Origin: Podospora comata
Lineage: Eukaryota; Ascomycota; Sordariomycetes; Sordariales; Podosporaceae
Reading direction: 5' to 3'
Assembly: GCA_017354895.1 (NCBI GenBank)
Contig: CP071493.1
Span: 7,254,001 to 7,318,000 of the forward strand
Length of the DNA stretch: 64,000 nucleotides
The notes under the pieces are model-generated. The model saw only the letters and a program-made list of their open reading frames with translations, did not search any database and was not told the DNA's origin. Positions 26,796 to 39,403 of the stretch are shown here, in pieces (position 1 is the first letter of the stretch; the number at the start of each line of letters is the position of its first letter). The translations under genes were made by a program, and so were the position numbers.

Positions 26796-29011
26796 TCATC
26801 CAAAATTTAGCTTGCTTTGACCGCGCTCCGGCTTCTTCTTCGACCTCCCCGTGGACTTCTTTGACCCTGACGCTGATGCGGATGATGCTGCCGCCGCCCC
26901 TTTCTGACTGCCGGCGCGCGCGTTGTTCACTGCAGTCGAAGCTTGTCGGTTGGCGAATGCCTGACTGACACGTTCTTCTTCCTCCTCCTGGAGGTCTTTG
27001 GCAAAGTGCCAATCCAGGTGACTCTGGAGCTCTTCCGGACCCCCCAGGTTGGCGTCGCATCGAGAACAAGCGTGGGGTGTGATTGGCGACCGTCTAGAAT
27101 CGGCTTGGGCCTCCTCTGGTAAAGGCTCTCCCGGCCATCCCATGCCTGATGCGACATATGTCTTCGAGGTGCCCAACTTTGCTTCACCGCTATTCCTCCT
27201 CACGAGGTCGTCCTCGGGGGCCGTCGTCCGGGTGTCCTGGGACGGCTCCCGTTTCGTTGTCAAGAAACGCTGAATACCACCGCCGGCACCATCGATACGT
27301 CGTCGCTTTGCTGCAGGTTGCTGTCGTGTGCTCGTGTCGAGTGCTTCCTTGGACGAGGATGTGCGGGCCGATTCCGATGACTTCAGCGCTCGTGCCTCGT
27401 CACCTTTGACGAGAAACGAGTCGATGCCCATGTTGCCAGAGACCCCCTCCTCGAAGCCGGCAACGCTCAGGCTCAGGTTGGAACACGGCCAGGTATCACC
27501 CTCCAGCGTGATTTGGTGAAACAGGTTCTTGGCCAACTCGAACAGGCTTTCCTCATTCAGAAGCCGCGCCGGTATGGGTCCCGATCGAGACCGGGTCTGG
27601 TTCCCGTGACGGTGGTGTAAGTTGATAGTCTTTGGCCTCCTCTTGTGCTCCAGCACCCCTTCCTCAACCAGGCGAGCAAAAATATCCGCCGCGAAGATAC
27701 GCAACCACTTCGTAGCCTGTTCCACAGTCGTAATGTCGGGACGAAATGACTTGGCCGACAGCATTGACTTGATCTGAGTGCCCGAGTTGACCTCACTCGT
27801 ATCGATCCCCCTCAGCGTCTCGTAAATCCACACCCCGTTTTCATCTCCCAGCTTCTGCTTCAGCTGCTCAATCGGAACCGTCAACAAATCCGACACAGCT
27901 TCCGTCTTGAACGCGTCAGCAACCTGCTCCCCCAACTTCCCGCCCAAGTTCCTGATCTTTGTAAACTTGAACCCACTCAAGAAGTGCCCAACCGCCCTGT
28001 TTCGAATCACCGTCTGCTGATCCGGTTTCTTGTGCGCCGACCCCAACTTGCTTAGGAGCTTGTTCCTCGACACGCCCGCGGAGCAAGAATACCCCAACTT
28101 CTCCCTAATCACCCCCCTCACATTCCTCACGATCTCGCTTGCCACAAGCAGTGCCACGTCGTCCCAGTCCGGATCATCGAATTCCCCCTCCTGCCTGTCC
28201 CCCTCCCCCAGGTCGACCAGAGCATCCGCCTTCCAATCCAGCGCCGTAACCGCGGGCATCGGCAACTCCTCACTCACATCCCCATACGGCGGCGGACCTC
28301 CCAGCTCCTCCCCATACCTTTCAAGCATCACCTGATGGACATGCCTACCACCAGCTGTCAGCATCATCCCACCTTTGCTCACTCCCAAAAAGCACAACTC
28401 ACGCCGTCAAATCCAAAAACACCTCATCGATACTCGCCTTCTCAACCTTTTGCAACCCTCCCCCGGGCAAATGCTCCTTGATGACCCTCATGATCCTCCT
28501 GCTCTCCAACCGATACGGATCCAGCGACACCTTATCCGTAGCAATATGCTCCGCCGCGTCCTCCCGATAAGCCCACTTGTCATCCCCCTCCCGCCAAGTA
28601 GCAACATGCTGCGCTATAAGCTCCGGACACAACCTCCTCGCTTCAGTCACCGTACAATGCCGGCCGATCTTAAAGGCGCGGGCGGGGTAGTTGACTGCTA
28701 TCAAACCTTGCCTTTCCCTCCCTGTTAGTTGACAGGTCGAGCTTGGTATTGGGGGAGGGTGGTCAGAAAAAGGGAGAAAGATACCATTGTTGAACGGCCA
28801 AAGGTTTGTCCTCGGGGATGCCGAGCCGTACCATCTCCACCTGTGCGTAGAAGCAGTCCAGATCCAAATGGGCAACCACCCTCAACGGGCAGGAAGTATT
28901 GTAGGAAGCCATCTGGTTGAAGTGCCGGTAGGTGAACTGTGACCTTTTCCTCCCTGGCGCACCGGCGGGGGAGGAGTCCCGGTGCCGGTTGCGGAAGGGT
29001 GACGAAGACAT
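26796..29011 (-). CDS. rad30: DNA polymerase eta (Y-family translesion polymerase)
   Basis: Y-family polymerase that copies past UV photoproducts in the nucleus. Exons 29011-28785, 28711-28403 and 28344-26796 join in phase to 694 residues. Catalytic carboxylates appear in LDLDCFYAQVE (Asp50, Asp52) and SIDEVFLDL (Asp171-Glu172). The finger motif NYPARAFKIGR (about residues 83-93) is typical of the eta branch. The little-finger region includes RRPKTINLHHR. The C-terminal part has a UBZ-type C2H2 ubiquitin-binding finger: CSRC at about 605-608 and H-x3-H ending at about 625. A basic linker and a degenerate PCNA-binding motif, QSKLNF, form the extreme C-terminus. Length is slightly above yeast Rad30 (632). 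The splice junctions restore TGG at the first boundary and GCG at the second, supporting the model. Confidence 0.95.
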
Positions 29012-32000
29012 GATCAGGTCCCAGTTCGCAACGACCTAGAATTCGAGATTGGGCGATGTTGCAGGTCGTCGGGGGCTCATCTTCTGCTGTCCAAGTCGAC
29101 AGACATCGATTGACTGGAAGGAATTGAAGGAAGAGAGAGACACACACGCGTCAGTGTGAAATCGGAGGATGATGAAAATGGACTGTGGGACGGACAATAG
29201 GCCGCCAAGCAAATGCGATGTGCTTGCTCTGGGGAAAAGAGTGGAGCCCTTTTGAAGCGCCGATCTCTGGGACAGGGACGCTTGGACCACCCCAGCTTTT
29301 GTGGAGACCCCGCATTTGCTGGGAGGACAATTGACGGGAGCTTGCTGCGAGTAATCGGAGGATCCAGCGAGATGGGATTTGGACATCTTGTTAACGACGA
29401 CGGTCTTTGTGTGGCTTTATAACATCATGAGCCGGATTGGGGAAAACGCGTGAGATTCGATCATCTTGTTTCAGAGATGTTACTGCATCTGAGGCTCTCA
29501 TCATTTACGGCCGTCCCCTCCTCAACACTCACTCCTCAACACTCACTCCTCAACCCCCACGCAGTTTTCAATATTTCATCACCCTTCCCCTCTCTCACAT
29601 CCAGATTGATCATCAATCCTCCCCCTACATATAGTCATGTATTGTATCCAGTATATATATTCTTAACCACTTCAGCCAGCCACTCCCCAACCCCGGATCA
29701 GACCGCTGCGGATCGGTCAGATAGTGAGCAGTTGCATGCATATCTTGGTTCTGCACGATGGACTCGATGCTGATGCTGATGAACTTGGCATTTGCAACGT
29801 CCTCTGTGTTCTTCTCCTGTTAGAATCCTCATCATCGTAGCCTGTTTTGAGTGAGTTCTGGCGAGTTGGATGGTGAGGCTAGGTAGGTGGTAGTAGTGTA
29901 TATGAAGCATGTCACCTCCCGGGTGGTTTAGTGCATCTTTCCGTTCCGAGTTGTCTCGGCTTGGAGCCATGACAGCTACCTCTGTCTGGCCGGTCTCCTC
30001 TTCCGCTACAGCCACAGCAGCATGAACGAGGAAAAAAGTGTGGAAGCTCTGTGTCTCGTCCCGGAAACCCCGCGCGTGGAGTATGATCAATTCGGGAAGC
30101 CCGCATGCCATGGCTTGCCGGCGACTACCAAGGTGGGTTGGAAGAATTTCATGACCTTGGACGCGAGAGCAGGTTGGGTGCCAGGGAGCCACAACCGCTC
30201 CGTGTCAACGGAAGGGGAGAAGCGGGCCGGGTTCAATGACTTGCAAGATGGCTGTCGATGGTGTTCTGATATCTGAGAAGACGCAGCAAGAGGAGAAGAC
30301 AAGGGCTGGGAGGACACTCAACTTGTAGTCAACGAAGCCCCTATTCTTTTCCATATCCCACTCCGTCCCCGATCTTCCGCGCTTTCTAGCCCTTTGGTTG
30401 GCATTGGCCCGTCCTGCTACAGGCACCACTTTTAAACTTTTGCTGTTCCACACGCGCCGTCAGCACCGTCGAGCCTTATCCTCAGGTACCCTACAAGTTC
30501 GCCTTCCACCACAGGACCCGAGTACCACAAGCCGCAGCCACGCCGTTGAAAGACTGCCGTGAACGTTTCCATCTTGAGGCGAAGCGACCGATTAGCGACA
30601 AACAACCCACGACGGGAAGGTGATAGAGACCGTCGATGGCATCACAACCATCGTCGTCCTCTCTCACTTTTGATTCCTGGACTCTGGGCAGCCTTCTCTC
30701 CCTTGAGCCACACACCCTCTCTTGCTTCTGGCCTTGCTTATGTTGCATACGCAGACTGATGCTGCCTATCACTGCGAGAGACATCCAACCAGCCCCTATC
30801 CAAACCCCAAGCAACAAGGTTAGGTCGGGCCTGTTTTCTTCGGCCACCACCCACAGTGCGGTTTAGCCGCCGTGTCCTGCCTCTACCTCGATTTGGCAGG
30901 TCACCTGTTCCTACCAACCCTCTGGATGAGGCTCTTCTGCTTGTCCACTGTCCACCGCCCTTTCCGTGAGTGGACTTTGGGCATGACATCATTCGAGAAA
31001 TGCCCGATGATGGCCGGAGGAAGGTTGGAGCGGGTGGCTGAGATGTGTTTCAAGCTGGGGTCCATATCTCGCAAGGCTGCCCATCGTCCTCCTTCTTCTC
31101 AGTTGAACAGTCAGTGGCCCTCTCCGCAATCGGCGATCTGATTCGGATGCTGAATCCGGTTGTCCATAGAGATATCCCTCCTCCCGACATCTCTTGCCCG
31201 CCCCTTGCCCAGTCCGGCGACATCCGAGAATGGGAGAGGAAGGTAGTTGCGGGCACAGAAGGTGCAGGGCATTCTAGTCGCTCCTCCCGTGACCGCTCCG
31301 TCATGATCGTGGAAGGATGTGCATATATCTTGTTGACTAGTGGTGATGGTGGAAGCTTTAGCCTGGACGTCTGCCCTCGTCTATCCATGAAGGGGCGGAG
31401 CGTTGACATCAACTATCACATGCCTGGTGACTTCGCCCCGGTGGACTACGCTCTCTTGTGTTGTTCTCTAGAAGCAACGTGCCCTTCTCTTTCGTCGTGG
31501 CCTGGTTGGCAAAGGGGGCCGCAGTTCTAGAAGCAACAGTAGGCGAGGCTGCCAGGCGGCGTATGTCATTGTTGAAGACTTTGCACCAGCAGTGCCGCTC
31601 GCCTCTTTTATGATTCCGAGACCCTGGAAGCCCGGCAAGTGTTCGGTAATTTGTACCTGCTTTTGTGGAACACAGAAGGCAATCTGTCCACGGTATCGAG
31701 TCCCTGCATGATGTTGAAGCAGAACCAACGAGCTTCTGACTTTGCCCTCAGCAATATCGAAGATCCTGGCAACAGTCTGTGCTGACACTCCCAAAGTTCG
31801 GTAACGGTAAATATCGGATGTGTGGCAAGCATGCTTCTCGTTGTTGATCCTGAACGTGTGGGCCGTTGCCCGGGTGCCCCAGGGGATCCGGTCTGTCGGA
31901 GACGTCATCCAGCTTGGTCGTAATCGTGAAGCAGGTCGAAACCAGCTTTGTGTTGTCCAAGCCCCTGACCTTGCACGTTCAAACTAAACCTTCTAGCACT

Positions 32001-32406
32001 TAGGGCTCGGTTTTTTGAGGCGAATGGCAGCGCCGTATCGTACCAGAGGGGCACCAGTATCTAAGCCTCTGTGGTCCAGCGGGTCACACCGCCCATAGAG
32101 TGATGTTATCGTCACTGCTGACCTCCCGCCCGGGAGAGGAAATGTAGCAGATTTGACCCCCACCGGAGGTGTCGATATTGCGTCTACCACGGAAGGAGTG
32201 ACAGATGAAGGTGCCTGATCAAGATGATTGTGGTAGTTTATAAAAGGACTCTCTGATGACCAGGAAAATGGTCAGCTCTACTCTCGGTAGCAGACATCTC
32301 CCATCATAGCCAGCAATAAAGACCGTGATAAGTCTCTTCACATACCTCTCGCCCCAGCTTCTCCACAGAAACCATTCAATTTTCAACTCTGGATTTCCTT
32401 GTCAAA
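29012..32406. other. Gene-free interval between Pol eta and the small Cys-rich gene
   Basis: The first few hundred bases must contain the Pol eta promoter. A 14-base direct repeat (ctcaacactcactc, two full copies and a part) lies at 29521-29554. Scattered short frames exist, for example 30022-30276 (+), but none shows domain features, homology that I recognise, or splice support. Confidence 0.5.
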
Positions 32407-32634
32407 ATGTGAGATATCATGGTGCAATCTCAAACGCTGTTACTGAAACCTCGCAGGGACGACTACTACATGCCTCCTGTTCGCATCGAACAATGCAATG
32501 CCGTCTACTGCTGTTCATGCAAGGCCTACTACGACGTCAATAGTATTATCAATCTCGACTTTGAGGATGAGTGCGCCGTCTGTCAACATTGCCCAGCCGG
32601 CTGCGAGTACTGCATCCCGGCGCAACAGGAGTGA
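32407..32634 (+). CDS. Small Cys-rich zinc-ribbon-like protein A
   Basis: Unrecognised microprotein with three Cys pairs: C-x2-C-x17-C-x2-C-x6-C-x2-C, plus one extra Cys. This fits a compact zinc-binding fold. Two starts are possible. An uninterrupted frame begins with the ATG at 32419 (71 aa). Alternatively, a 48-base intron at 32409-32456 (GTGAGA donor, TCGCAG acceptor) would join AT at 32407-32408 to a G at 32457, creating the start codon across the junction and giving 59 aa beginning MDDYYMPP. The frame ends with TGA at 32632-32634. The Cys spacing and the closing C-x-Y-C match protein B at 39.4 kb, which supports a real gene. I cannot assign a function: zinc binding is inferred from spacing, and no signal peptide is visible, which argues against a secreted effector. 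Confidence 0.5.
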
Positions 32635-33762
32635 CAGAGAGCGTAAACCGGGAACAGTAGTTGTTTGGTTACTTCATCAAGCACGAGGTTCGAAACAACT
32701 TATTCAGTCACCAATAACTATGGCAGGAGTTGGCAACTGGTTTTCCCATGTACTTCCCTTGTTGATTTGGCAAGATTAGATGTGGCAACACAACTGGTTG
32801 AGAGGTTGGCGGCAGTGTCGCGAAGAAATCGTTTTCATCTTGTTAGACTCTTTCTCTTTTTTGCGTTCTGACTGGTTCAGAGCTATGTAGGTTAGCTTCT
32901 ATATTAACTAACTTGGTGCACCTCATCACCCTACTCTCCCAATGATGTTGTGGGCTTCGAAGATTGAATCACTGTAGAGGCTGTTCACTCTGGGTCTTCC
33001 TCGTGATGCTACCTTCCCCTGATGAGGCGATAATTGGTACCGTGACGGTAAGGCCGGCCCATAATGGTGTTACTTCTGTTCTACATCATCAGCAATCAGG
33101 CAGCTGTCAAGAAACACATGGCATCCATTCCTTGCTGTCTGACATGGTGCAACCTCCCATGATGGCCGACGATGGCCAAGAAGCCCCTCCTGAGCGTGAC
33201 CTGCCGTTGTGGTTCACGACACATCGTGGGAGCTTCGCCGCAAGCATGCAGCTTCCCATCTTGACAAGCGAGCCGATTGCACATCTCCTGCGGCGGGAAG
33301 AAAATCGGGATAAGTGGGTGGGATAGAGCCTTGCAGCTCGAGCTCGACAGAATTTCCTGAATGAACGGTGTCTGTGTCGATTGATCCGCCGAGCATCAGC
33401 GTCTGACAGTCGTAGAAGATTGGAAAAGCTGAGGGTGAGATAAGCAGATGTGATGACAAAACAATGGTTCTCTGCGGTCTTTGGGCAACGAACCAGGCAT
33501 CGGTCGCTCTTCAGTTTCAACCATCCTTTTCCAGAAGCGGGACTCGGGTGCCACAATATGACATTTCACCACGGCTAGCAAGGCACGAAGGGACCCAACT
33601 TGGACTTGGACAGGCTTCCGATCGCTCCATAAACACCACTGCTGATCAAATTACCCTATCGTTGTACCGTCCAAGGATGCACGATATGCGTATAAACCCA
33701 ATAAAATGACATGCGCCAGATAGCAAGTGCCCACAAAGAATTCCTGGGTATCTCCGTCTATA
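32635..33762. other. Interval between small gene A and the palmitoyltransferase gene
   Basis: A frame on the + strand whose first ATG is at 33006 runs to 33326 and would encode about 106 residues, with a reasonably protein-like second half. It matches no family I know and has no Kozak or splice support, so I do not call it. The interval otherwise holds the 3' ends of both neighbours. Confidence 0.4.
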
Positions 33763-35116
33763 TCATGAACCTCGTGTGCTGTCCGTCCTATTTACCTGCT
33801 GATGCTGTTTCAGCTCTATAACCTCTCCCTTCTCGCTGCTGGACAGTTCTGGAAACCCGAATCGTTCCCGCAACTGTTCATACAGGGGCCCCATCTCGTA
33901 AAAGCTTTCGTTGTTTTCGTAAACCGCGCAGGGCGATGGCTTGATCGGCAGTAGCCAGTCAACAGGGCTGTTTCCCATAATTGACTGCCAATTTCTATAC
34001 GGTCCCAGATCCCATGGGTTTTCGCCCATCTCCGTCTTCACAATGGCAAATGTCCGGGTTGCCAGCTGGTCCCGTGGAGGATCTTCCTCATGGCCAGGTC
34101 CCGAGCGCTTCGGTAGAGGGTATGTGATCACGCTGTATTTCGGTGTCCCTTGTGTCCCCCGAGGGACTCGAATGGCCAGATGGTGGACAGTGTTTTTCGA
34201 TTTGAGGTAGTCAACGTTGGTAAGATTGACAATGGCATACCGAATCGACGTGGCGGTCATTGTGAAGGTGAAAAGGCCAAAGAACGCACTGATTGCCAAA
34301 GCAGCTATTACCAGCCCATCAACGCCCTGTCCGCTGTCTAATTTCGACTTGAGGCAGATGACCGTTGCAACAATGACCACGATACAATACAATGCTGTGT
34401 AACCTGTGAACTGTATAAAGAACTTGAAAGCTGTCGTCCTGCATTAGCAACTTGATTCTAGGCAGATTTGACTCATTGGCACTGACATGTTTCACCGACA
34501 ACTCCGCCTACCCACGGACAGTAATGATCCATCTTTTTGACACACCTGTCGAGCTCACTGCAATGATGGGCTCTGTCAACCTTCCAGGTGCAGCAAGAGC
34601 TGCACCACCGAGGCCGGCCGTCTGTGTTACACACAAAGACATTCTTGCTGTAGAAGCGCTCGAGACCTGGACTGTCGGGATTGTTGTCGGCACCAGCATC
34701 GTATCGTTCGCCTGCTTCGAGATCACTCTCTGCTTTTTGGCCTTGGCGTTTGCGCTCCTTGTCCCGCTCTCTTTGTTCAACAGCTCGCTCTCCGAGCGGC
34801 GTGACTCCCGGGTTGTGTTGTATTTCGAGGAAGACGCGGAAGTATGACAATAGCATACAGAGAAGAAAGACGAAGTATAGGGTAAGGAAGGCCGCAGCTA
34901 CTCCATTTTTGTGCTGTGTTTGTAGGAAATAGTCCACTATTCAACGGCGTTAGCGACTGGCCAGCAAAGAGGCTCTGTACCATTAACATTCAACAAAACA
35001 AACATACAGCATACTCGCTTGACAACCACATAGGTTGCAAGGCCAGCACAACCGGCCAGTATTAATGGAATTATTCGGACCAGCCACCGTGTGGAAGCTG
35101 TTTTGGCTGCAACCAT
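33763..35116 (-). CDS. pfa5: Palmitoyltransferase of the DHHC family, Pfa5 type (DHYC motif)
   Basis: Integral membrane S-acyltransferase that attaches palmitate to cysteines of target proteins at Golgi, vacuolar or plasma membranes. Exons 35116-35008, 34936-34487 and 34430-33763 join in phase to 408 residues. The first donor must be GTATGT at 35007: the nearer GTATGC would break the frame. Hydrophobic segments lie at about 12-32, 48-75, 190-212 and 220-245, giving the usual four-span layout with the Cys-rich loop between spans 2 and 3. The loop reads CSSC...[12 protein letters not shown]...MDHYCPW, with the catalytic Cys at about 176. The third DHHC position is Tyr, as in a minority of family members including Akr1. 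The conserved NPWDLG block is present near residue 322. A charged Glu/Arg/Lys-rich insert separates span 2 from the Cys-rich loop. Confidence 0.9.
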
Positions 35117-38100
35117 TGCGTCCTCCCGCCAGCCCACCCTCACATGTGAGACCAGAGGACGGTGCCGATCCAAGTCGCGGCCGGCAAAAAGAACCAAAGA
35201 GAAACAGAAACGAGGAACGAGGAACGAGCGGACGGCGACGCGTTGCGAAAAAAGGGGGAGCGCAGGATCAAGACCAAGACATTGGGATTCGAATCGAGGC
35301 GAGAGTGTTGGGCGAGCCCGGACCCGGATCTGACCGCTCCGTCTAGATAATTGCAATGGGCATTGGTTTGACGTCGGAGGTCGGATCAAGCTCACAGTCG
35401 GGACGAACGGGGATGACGTTGGTCGATCACACAGACAAACTGTCTAAATAGTCTCGGATCTTGGTAATCTTACTATTGGCGCTCTGGGCATACGCCAAGG
35501 CCCTGCAACGGCGGGTCCGTGCCTGCAGGTGTGAAGACCAGGACAACAACTGTTAGCGGGACACCCCTTGATATGGCCCCATCAGCGTGTAGGTTCTTAA
35601 TGCACTAACATCTCCAGGTCCCAGGTGCACGCTAACCTCTTCCTGGATCCTCATGTTCCACAGCATGGACAATCACATGGGGACAATCTTCAGAGCATAT
35701 CATACCTATTCGTGAAGAAAGAGATGGTTATATGCGTGATATAAAGTCCTGCTTCTCTTTGTTGACTTGTTGATGTGTTTTTATGAGCTGAGGAATTCAC
35801 GTGGGAGAGTATTTCGTGGGAAACACAAGCATTTGGCACCGAGCCAATGGTTGACGGGGAGGATGGCAATTTGGTTCATGGCGAGCACATCGGAGCATAT
35901 TCCATTCGGATGGAAATTGCCATTTTGACCTCACTGGATTCATTGGTTTGGAGGTCGAATCCATACGCGGTGCCGTACAAATTGGTAATACCTCGGAATA
36001 GCTGACGAATCGTGAAACCGTATGCTGATCAGGATTAGTTCATAGGCTGTTCCTTACCTACCTATGTCAGTGGATCAAACCTCTTAGGTTGCTGGTGCCC
36101 GACTTGAAGCACACGCATCGAATTTGTCTTTTCCATTTGGGATGTTTGGATCATCAAGCCAGCCAAGCTTTTCATCGGTAGACAGTTTGCCGATACGCGG
36201 TCACATCAAGATGACCTGACCAACCTCAGCTCATCGGGTGTGGCATTCCAGCCTCGCAGTTTTCTTGGGCTGAGGAGGCTACAAGGCTTGAATCCAACCC
36301 CTCATTGAAACCAAAGTCCAGATGAGATAGTGGTGTGAACCATGGGTCGATGCCCCACCATCTGCTGGCTAGGCAGGCATCTGGAATTTGTGTACCGACG
36401 GTGGATGTCTCGAATACAGTGCCCGAGTACGGTTGAAGCCGGTCATCAGCTTCCATTCGATATCCGAAAACATAAATTGGAAGGGCATTTCATCATGCTT
36501 CCGCCATCTCATCTGTTTTGGGACTCGGTGGTGTTCCCTAAGGGCGGCTGATATGGCTGGCTGAAGCCACCCGTCGAGTCAGCATGCCACCACCAAGCCA
36601 AGGTCAGGCACTGCATGCCACAACGAGGTCGCCACTGACCGATATACCCAGAACGGGCGGCATGGTGTGGGTGGTGAGCCTACCTGCTTGATGGCTCCGG
36701 CCTCCCACCCCCGGCAGAGCCTCATCATCTGAGCTCCTGGAGGAAGCATATAATGGAACCCTTCAGACCACCATCTTTCCCGAGAGGATTTTCTGGGCCC
36801 AATCCTTAATGTCACGGATTCCCCTCGGCGATGGTCGTCTCACAGAGTGACCACCAGAGCTGGGAGAAGTGAACCGACCACGCTCACCCAATGCACGCAA
36901 CATTCAACTCGAATACTCTCCGCGACGACGTCAAGACCACAAATACCCTCCCTCGTAGCGCCGATATATCCAAACGTCAATGAAGAAGCAGCCTCCACAG
37001 AGCAGAAGGAGATCGATGTCGAAGAACGAGAAACCATGATGCTTTGCCAGACGCTATTTGACATGAGCGTTGTGCAGGGACAACAAGTTCGCAGTGGATG
37101 GATGGACGGACAGATGGATGGATGAATGGATGGATACATGGCGTTCAATGACGGTTGGACCAGCCAAGGAGGTTGTCGCTTCTGTTTTGAGCAGTCATAC
37201 GGTCGGTTGGGTGAATCATTCTACGCCATGATGATAGCGGGAGGACTCCAGTCGTTGGGGGTCATCAGGTGCTGATGCCGAGGTTCTGAGAAGAGTTGGG
37301 CAGGCAGTTTCCTCCCGTCTTTTGCTGTCCCTGCCTTTGAGCATTCTCATATTATCTTCTCTCTTTCCAACCTCTCGATCGTCTCGTCCTTGCTCAATGT
37401 TTTCATCACACACCGAGCAGTTTTCTCTTAACGTCCTCCCACTCCCTCGTTGGTTTTGTTCCATCTCTGATGGTATTTCGTTCCGGTCTATTTTTGACAA
37501 GCTCACTCGGCAATCAGTGTCGGATCTTTCAATCTCGAGCGTTTCGGTCGGGGGTCCTGGAAGTGCTGGCGTGGGCAGACTGGCGTGGGCAGACTGGCGT
37601 GGCCTCGTCTTTCGTCACCGAACCTTCAGGGTCTCACCGAGCAAGCCGACCTCGGCCTCGACTTCGCGCAAAGCATCAAGTGCATAATCGAATTAGCCCG
37701 AAATTCGACTAGCCAGACGCACCTTCGACGCCCGGTTCCGTCCGCTTCTCGTCCTCCTGGAGAGGCTCCAAGCCTCGCAGATGGTTGAGGTGCACGGCAT
37801 ACGATCCCAACCCAACACCGGCGCCATCGAGGCTGCTTGACATTCGAGACCGATCATAGCCGCAACGCTCTCACGTCGACCGATTGAAAGAGCCGCATGA
37901 GTCAATACAGCTGCATGTTTTCAAGGCAGCCGTGGACTCAACTTTCACGCACGCACAAGGCACCCCACCTGAATTGCACCTGTCGCCAAGCTGGGCCTTC
38001 TTCTGCCCGCCTCGGGTTAGAGGTTGAAAGTGAAAAAGCTCAGCCACCAAAAGCCTGGATATCTATCTACCTTACCAAAATGCCCCGCAAAGCAGTGGTC

Positions 38101-39403
38101 GAACGAGGAAGCGCAAAGACTGCTCCACCGGAGCTCAACCTTGAGTTTCGGGATAAAGAGTTTGGCACAACTGGCGGTGGTCATGAGGGGAGGAAGGCCA
38201 GCGCGGCAGGCTCGCTGAGCGAGCGCACAACAACTCGAATTACACCGAGCCTGGAGGAATGTTACCCCGAGTGTAGAAATAAGTGGGACACGGCAATGTC
38301 GCAGCGGTTGAGGGTTAGGGCATCATTGGGTGCGGGCGTTTGCCAAGTCTTTGGGGGCGCAATGCGGCTCTGCTGGGGTTGTCACTTACACACTTCTTGT
38401 TGTACCCAACTGCCAGACATCAACCAGATGAACACAACACAAACACCCAATTTGCACGCACCTAATCCGACACAACCCGCTCTCTCGACCAGGGTATCTT
38501 ACAGCTTCGAGGACCGCGGCCAAGCAATCCAGCGCTCACAACTCAGGGCGCTGGCTCGACAAGAGCATTGCATGCTGCGCACGACACCCTCGAGCTCTGG
38601 AATTGCCCGTGGTTAGGGACTGCATGTTGCCATGAGTCTTCACTTTGCTGTTTCCCTTCATTGGATGGTACACCGAACCGACGCGACACCTCGACTATAG
38701 CGCTTTGCATGCTCCGCCCATGGGGGCGACCTCACGCTTCATGAGGTCCTCATGCCCTCATCATGCATTTTTTGATATGCTGAACGGTTCTTTACTGGTT
38801 ACAACACGGCCTGGGTTACAGCTGCTGTGCTGCAGGGAGGTCTGATGAGTCTTTCAACACCCAAGGGGACGTCGACGGAAGATGGGCATTTCGGTGTCGG
38901 GTGTCAGGAGGTCCGAGTGGACCATCTCATTCGCATTCCTTGTTATGCCTCACTTGCCTGTCGTCGCCTTGCCTTTCACGGCCGCCATTTCTGTGTGCCT
39001 ACTCGCTTCTCCTTTCCAAGAGGCTAGTTCCTAAGGAGCCTACGCAGTGCCTGACGACGGTGCGAGAGGAACTACGGCTGTACATCTGCAGCCAGGGGTC
39101 GATGTGCTTGCTGTGTCACCGAGAGCATGAGGAATTGTAATTGCCGTCATCTGCCTTGCAATGGAAGTTCAATGTACAAGTTATTCATATTAAATTTATA
39201 TATAATCATCTCTGCTGTTTAATTTCTATTCCCTTCCGTTCATCACATCCTCACAACCACCACCACCACCACCACCACCACCACTCTCCTCTACAAAGTT
39301 TCTCTGCAACAAGCGTTCCAGACGTCTTCAAGCTGGTAGCTAAAGCATTCATACCATACACAAACACACCAACCACATCTTGATCGAATCCGCAATCGTC
39401 AAC
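35117..39403. other. Gene-poor interval between palmitoyltransferase and small gene B
   Basis: No gene is supported. The first part holds the pfa5 promoter. A 14-base direct repeat (tggcgtgggcagac, two copies plus part) lies at 37567-37602. The longest frame (37897-38616 +, 239 codons) lacks family features and has no splice model. A CAC microsatellite at 39256-39284 sits 120 bases upstream of gene B, in its promoter or leader. Confidence 0.5.
39256..39284. repeat. CAC trinucleotide microsatellite
   Basis: About nine CAC/ACC units just upstream of small gene B; presumably in its promoter or 5' leader. Confidence 0.9.

Noticed and set aside
32690-32712. B-box-like ggttcgaaac, possible tRNA
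   Set aside because: No acceptor stem or anticodon arm can be folded around it.
35277-35297. B-box-like gattcgaatc, possible tRNA
   Set aside because: No A box at the right distance and no cloverleaf arms.
37897-38616. 239-codon + frame, with a Myb-like word (KQWSNEEAQRLL) in an overlapping frame
   Set aside because: The Myb-like word is isolated, in another frame, and lacks the second and third Trp positions; no gene structure could be built.
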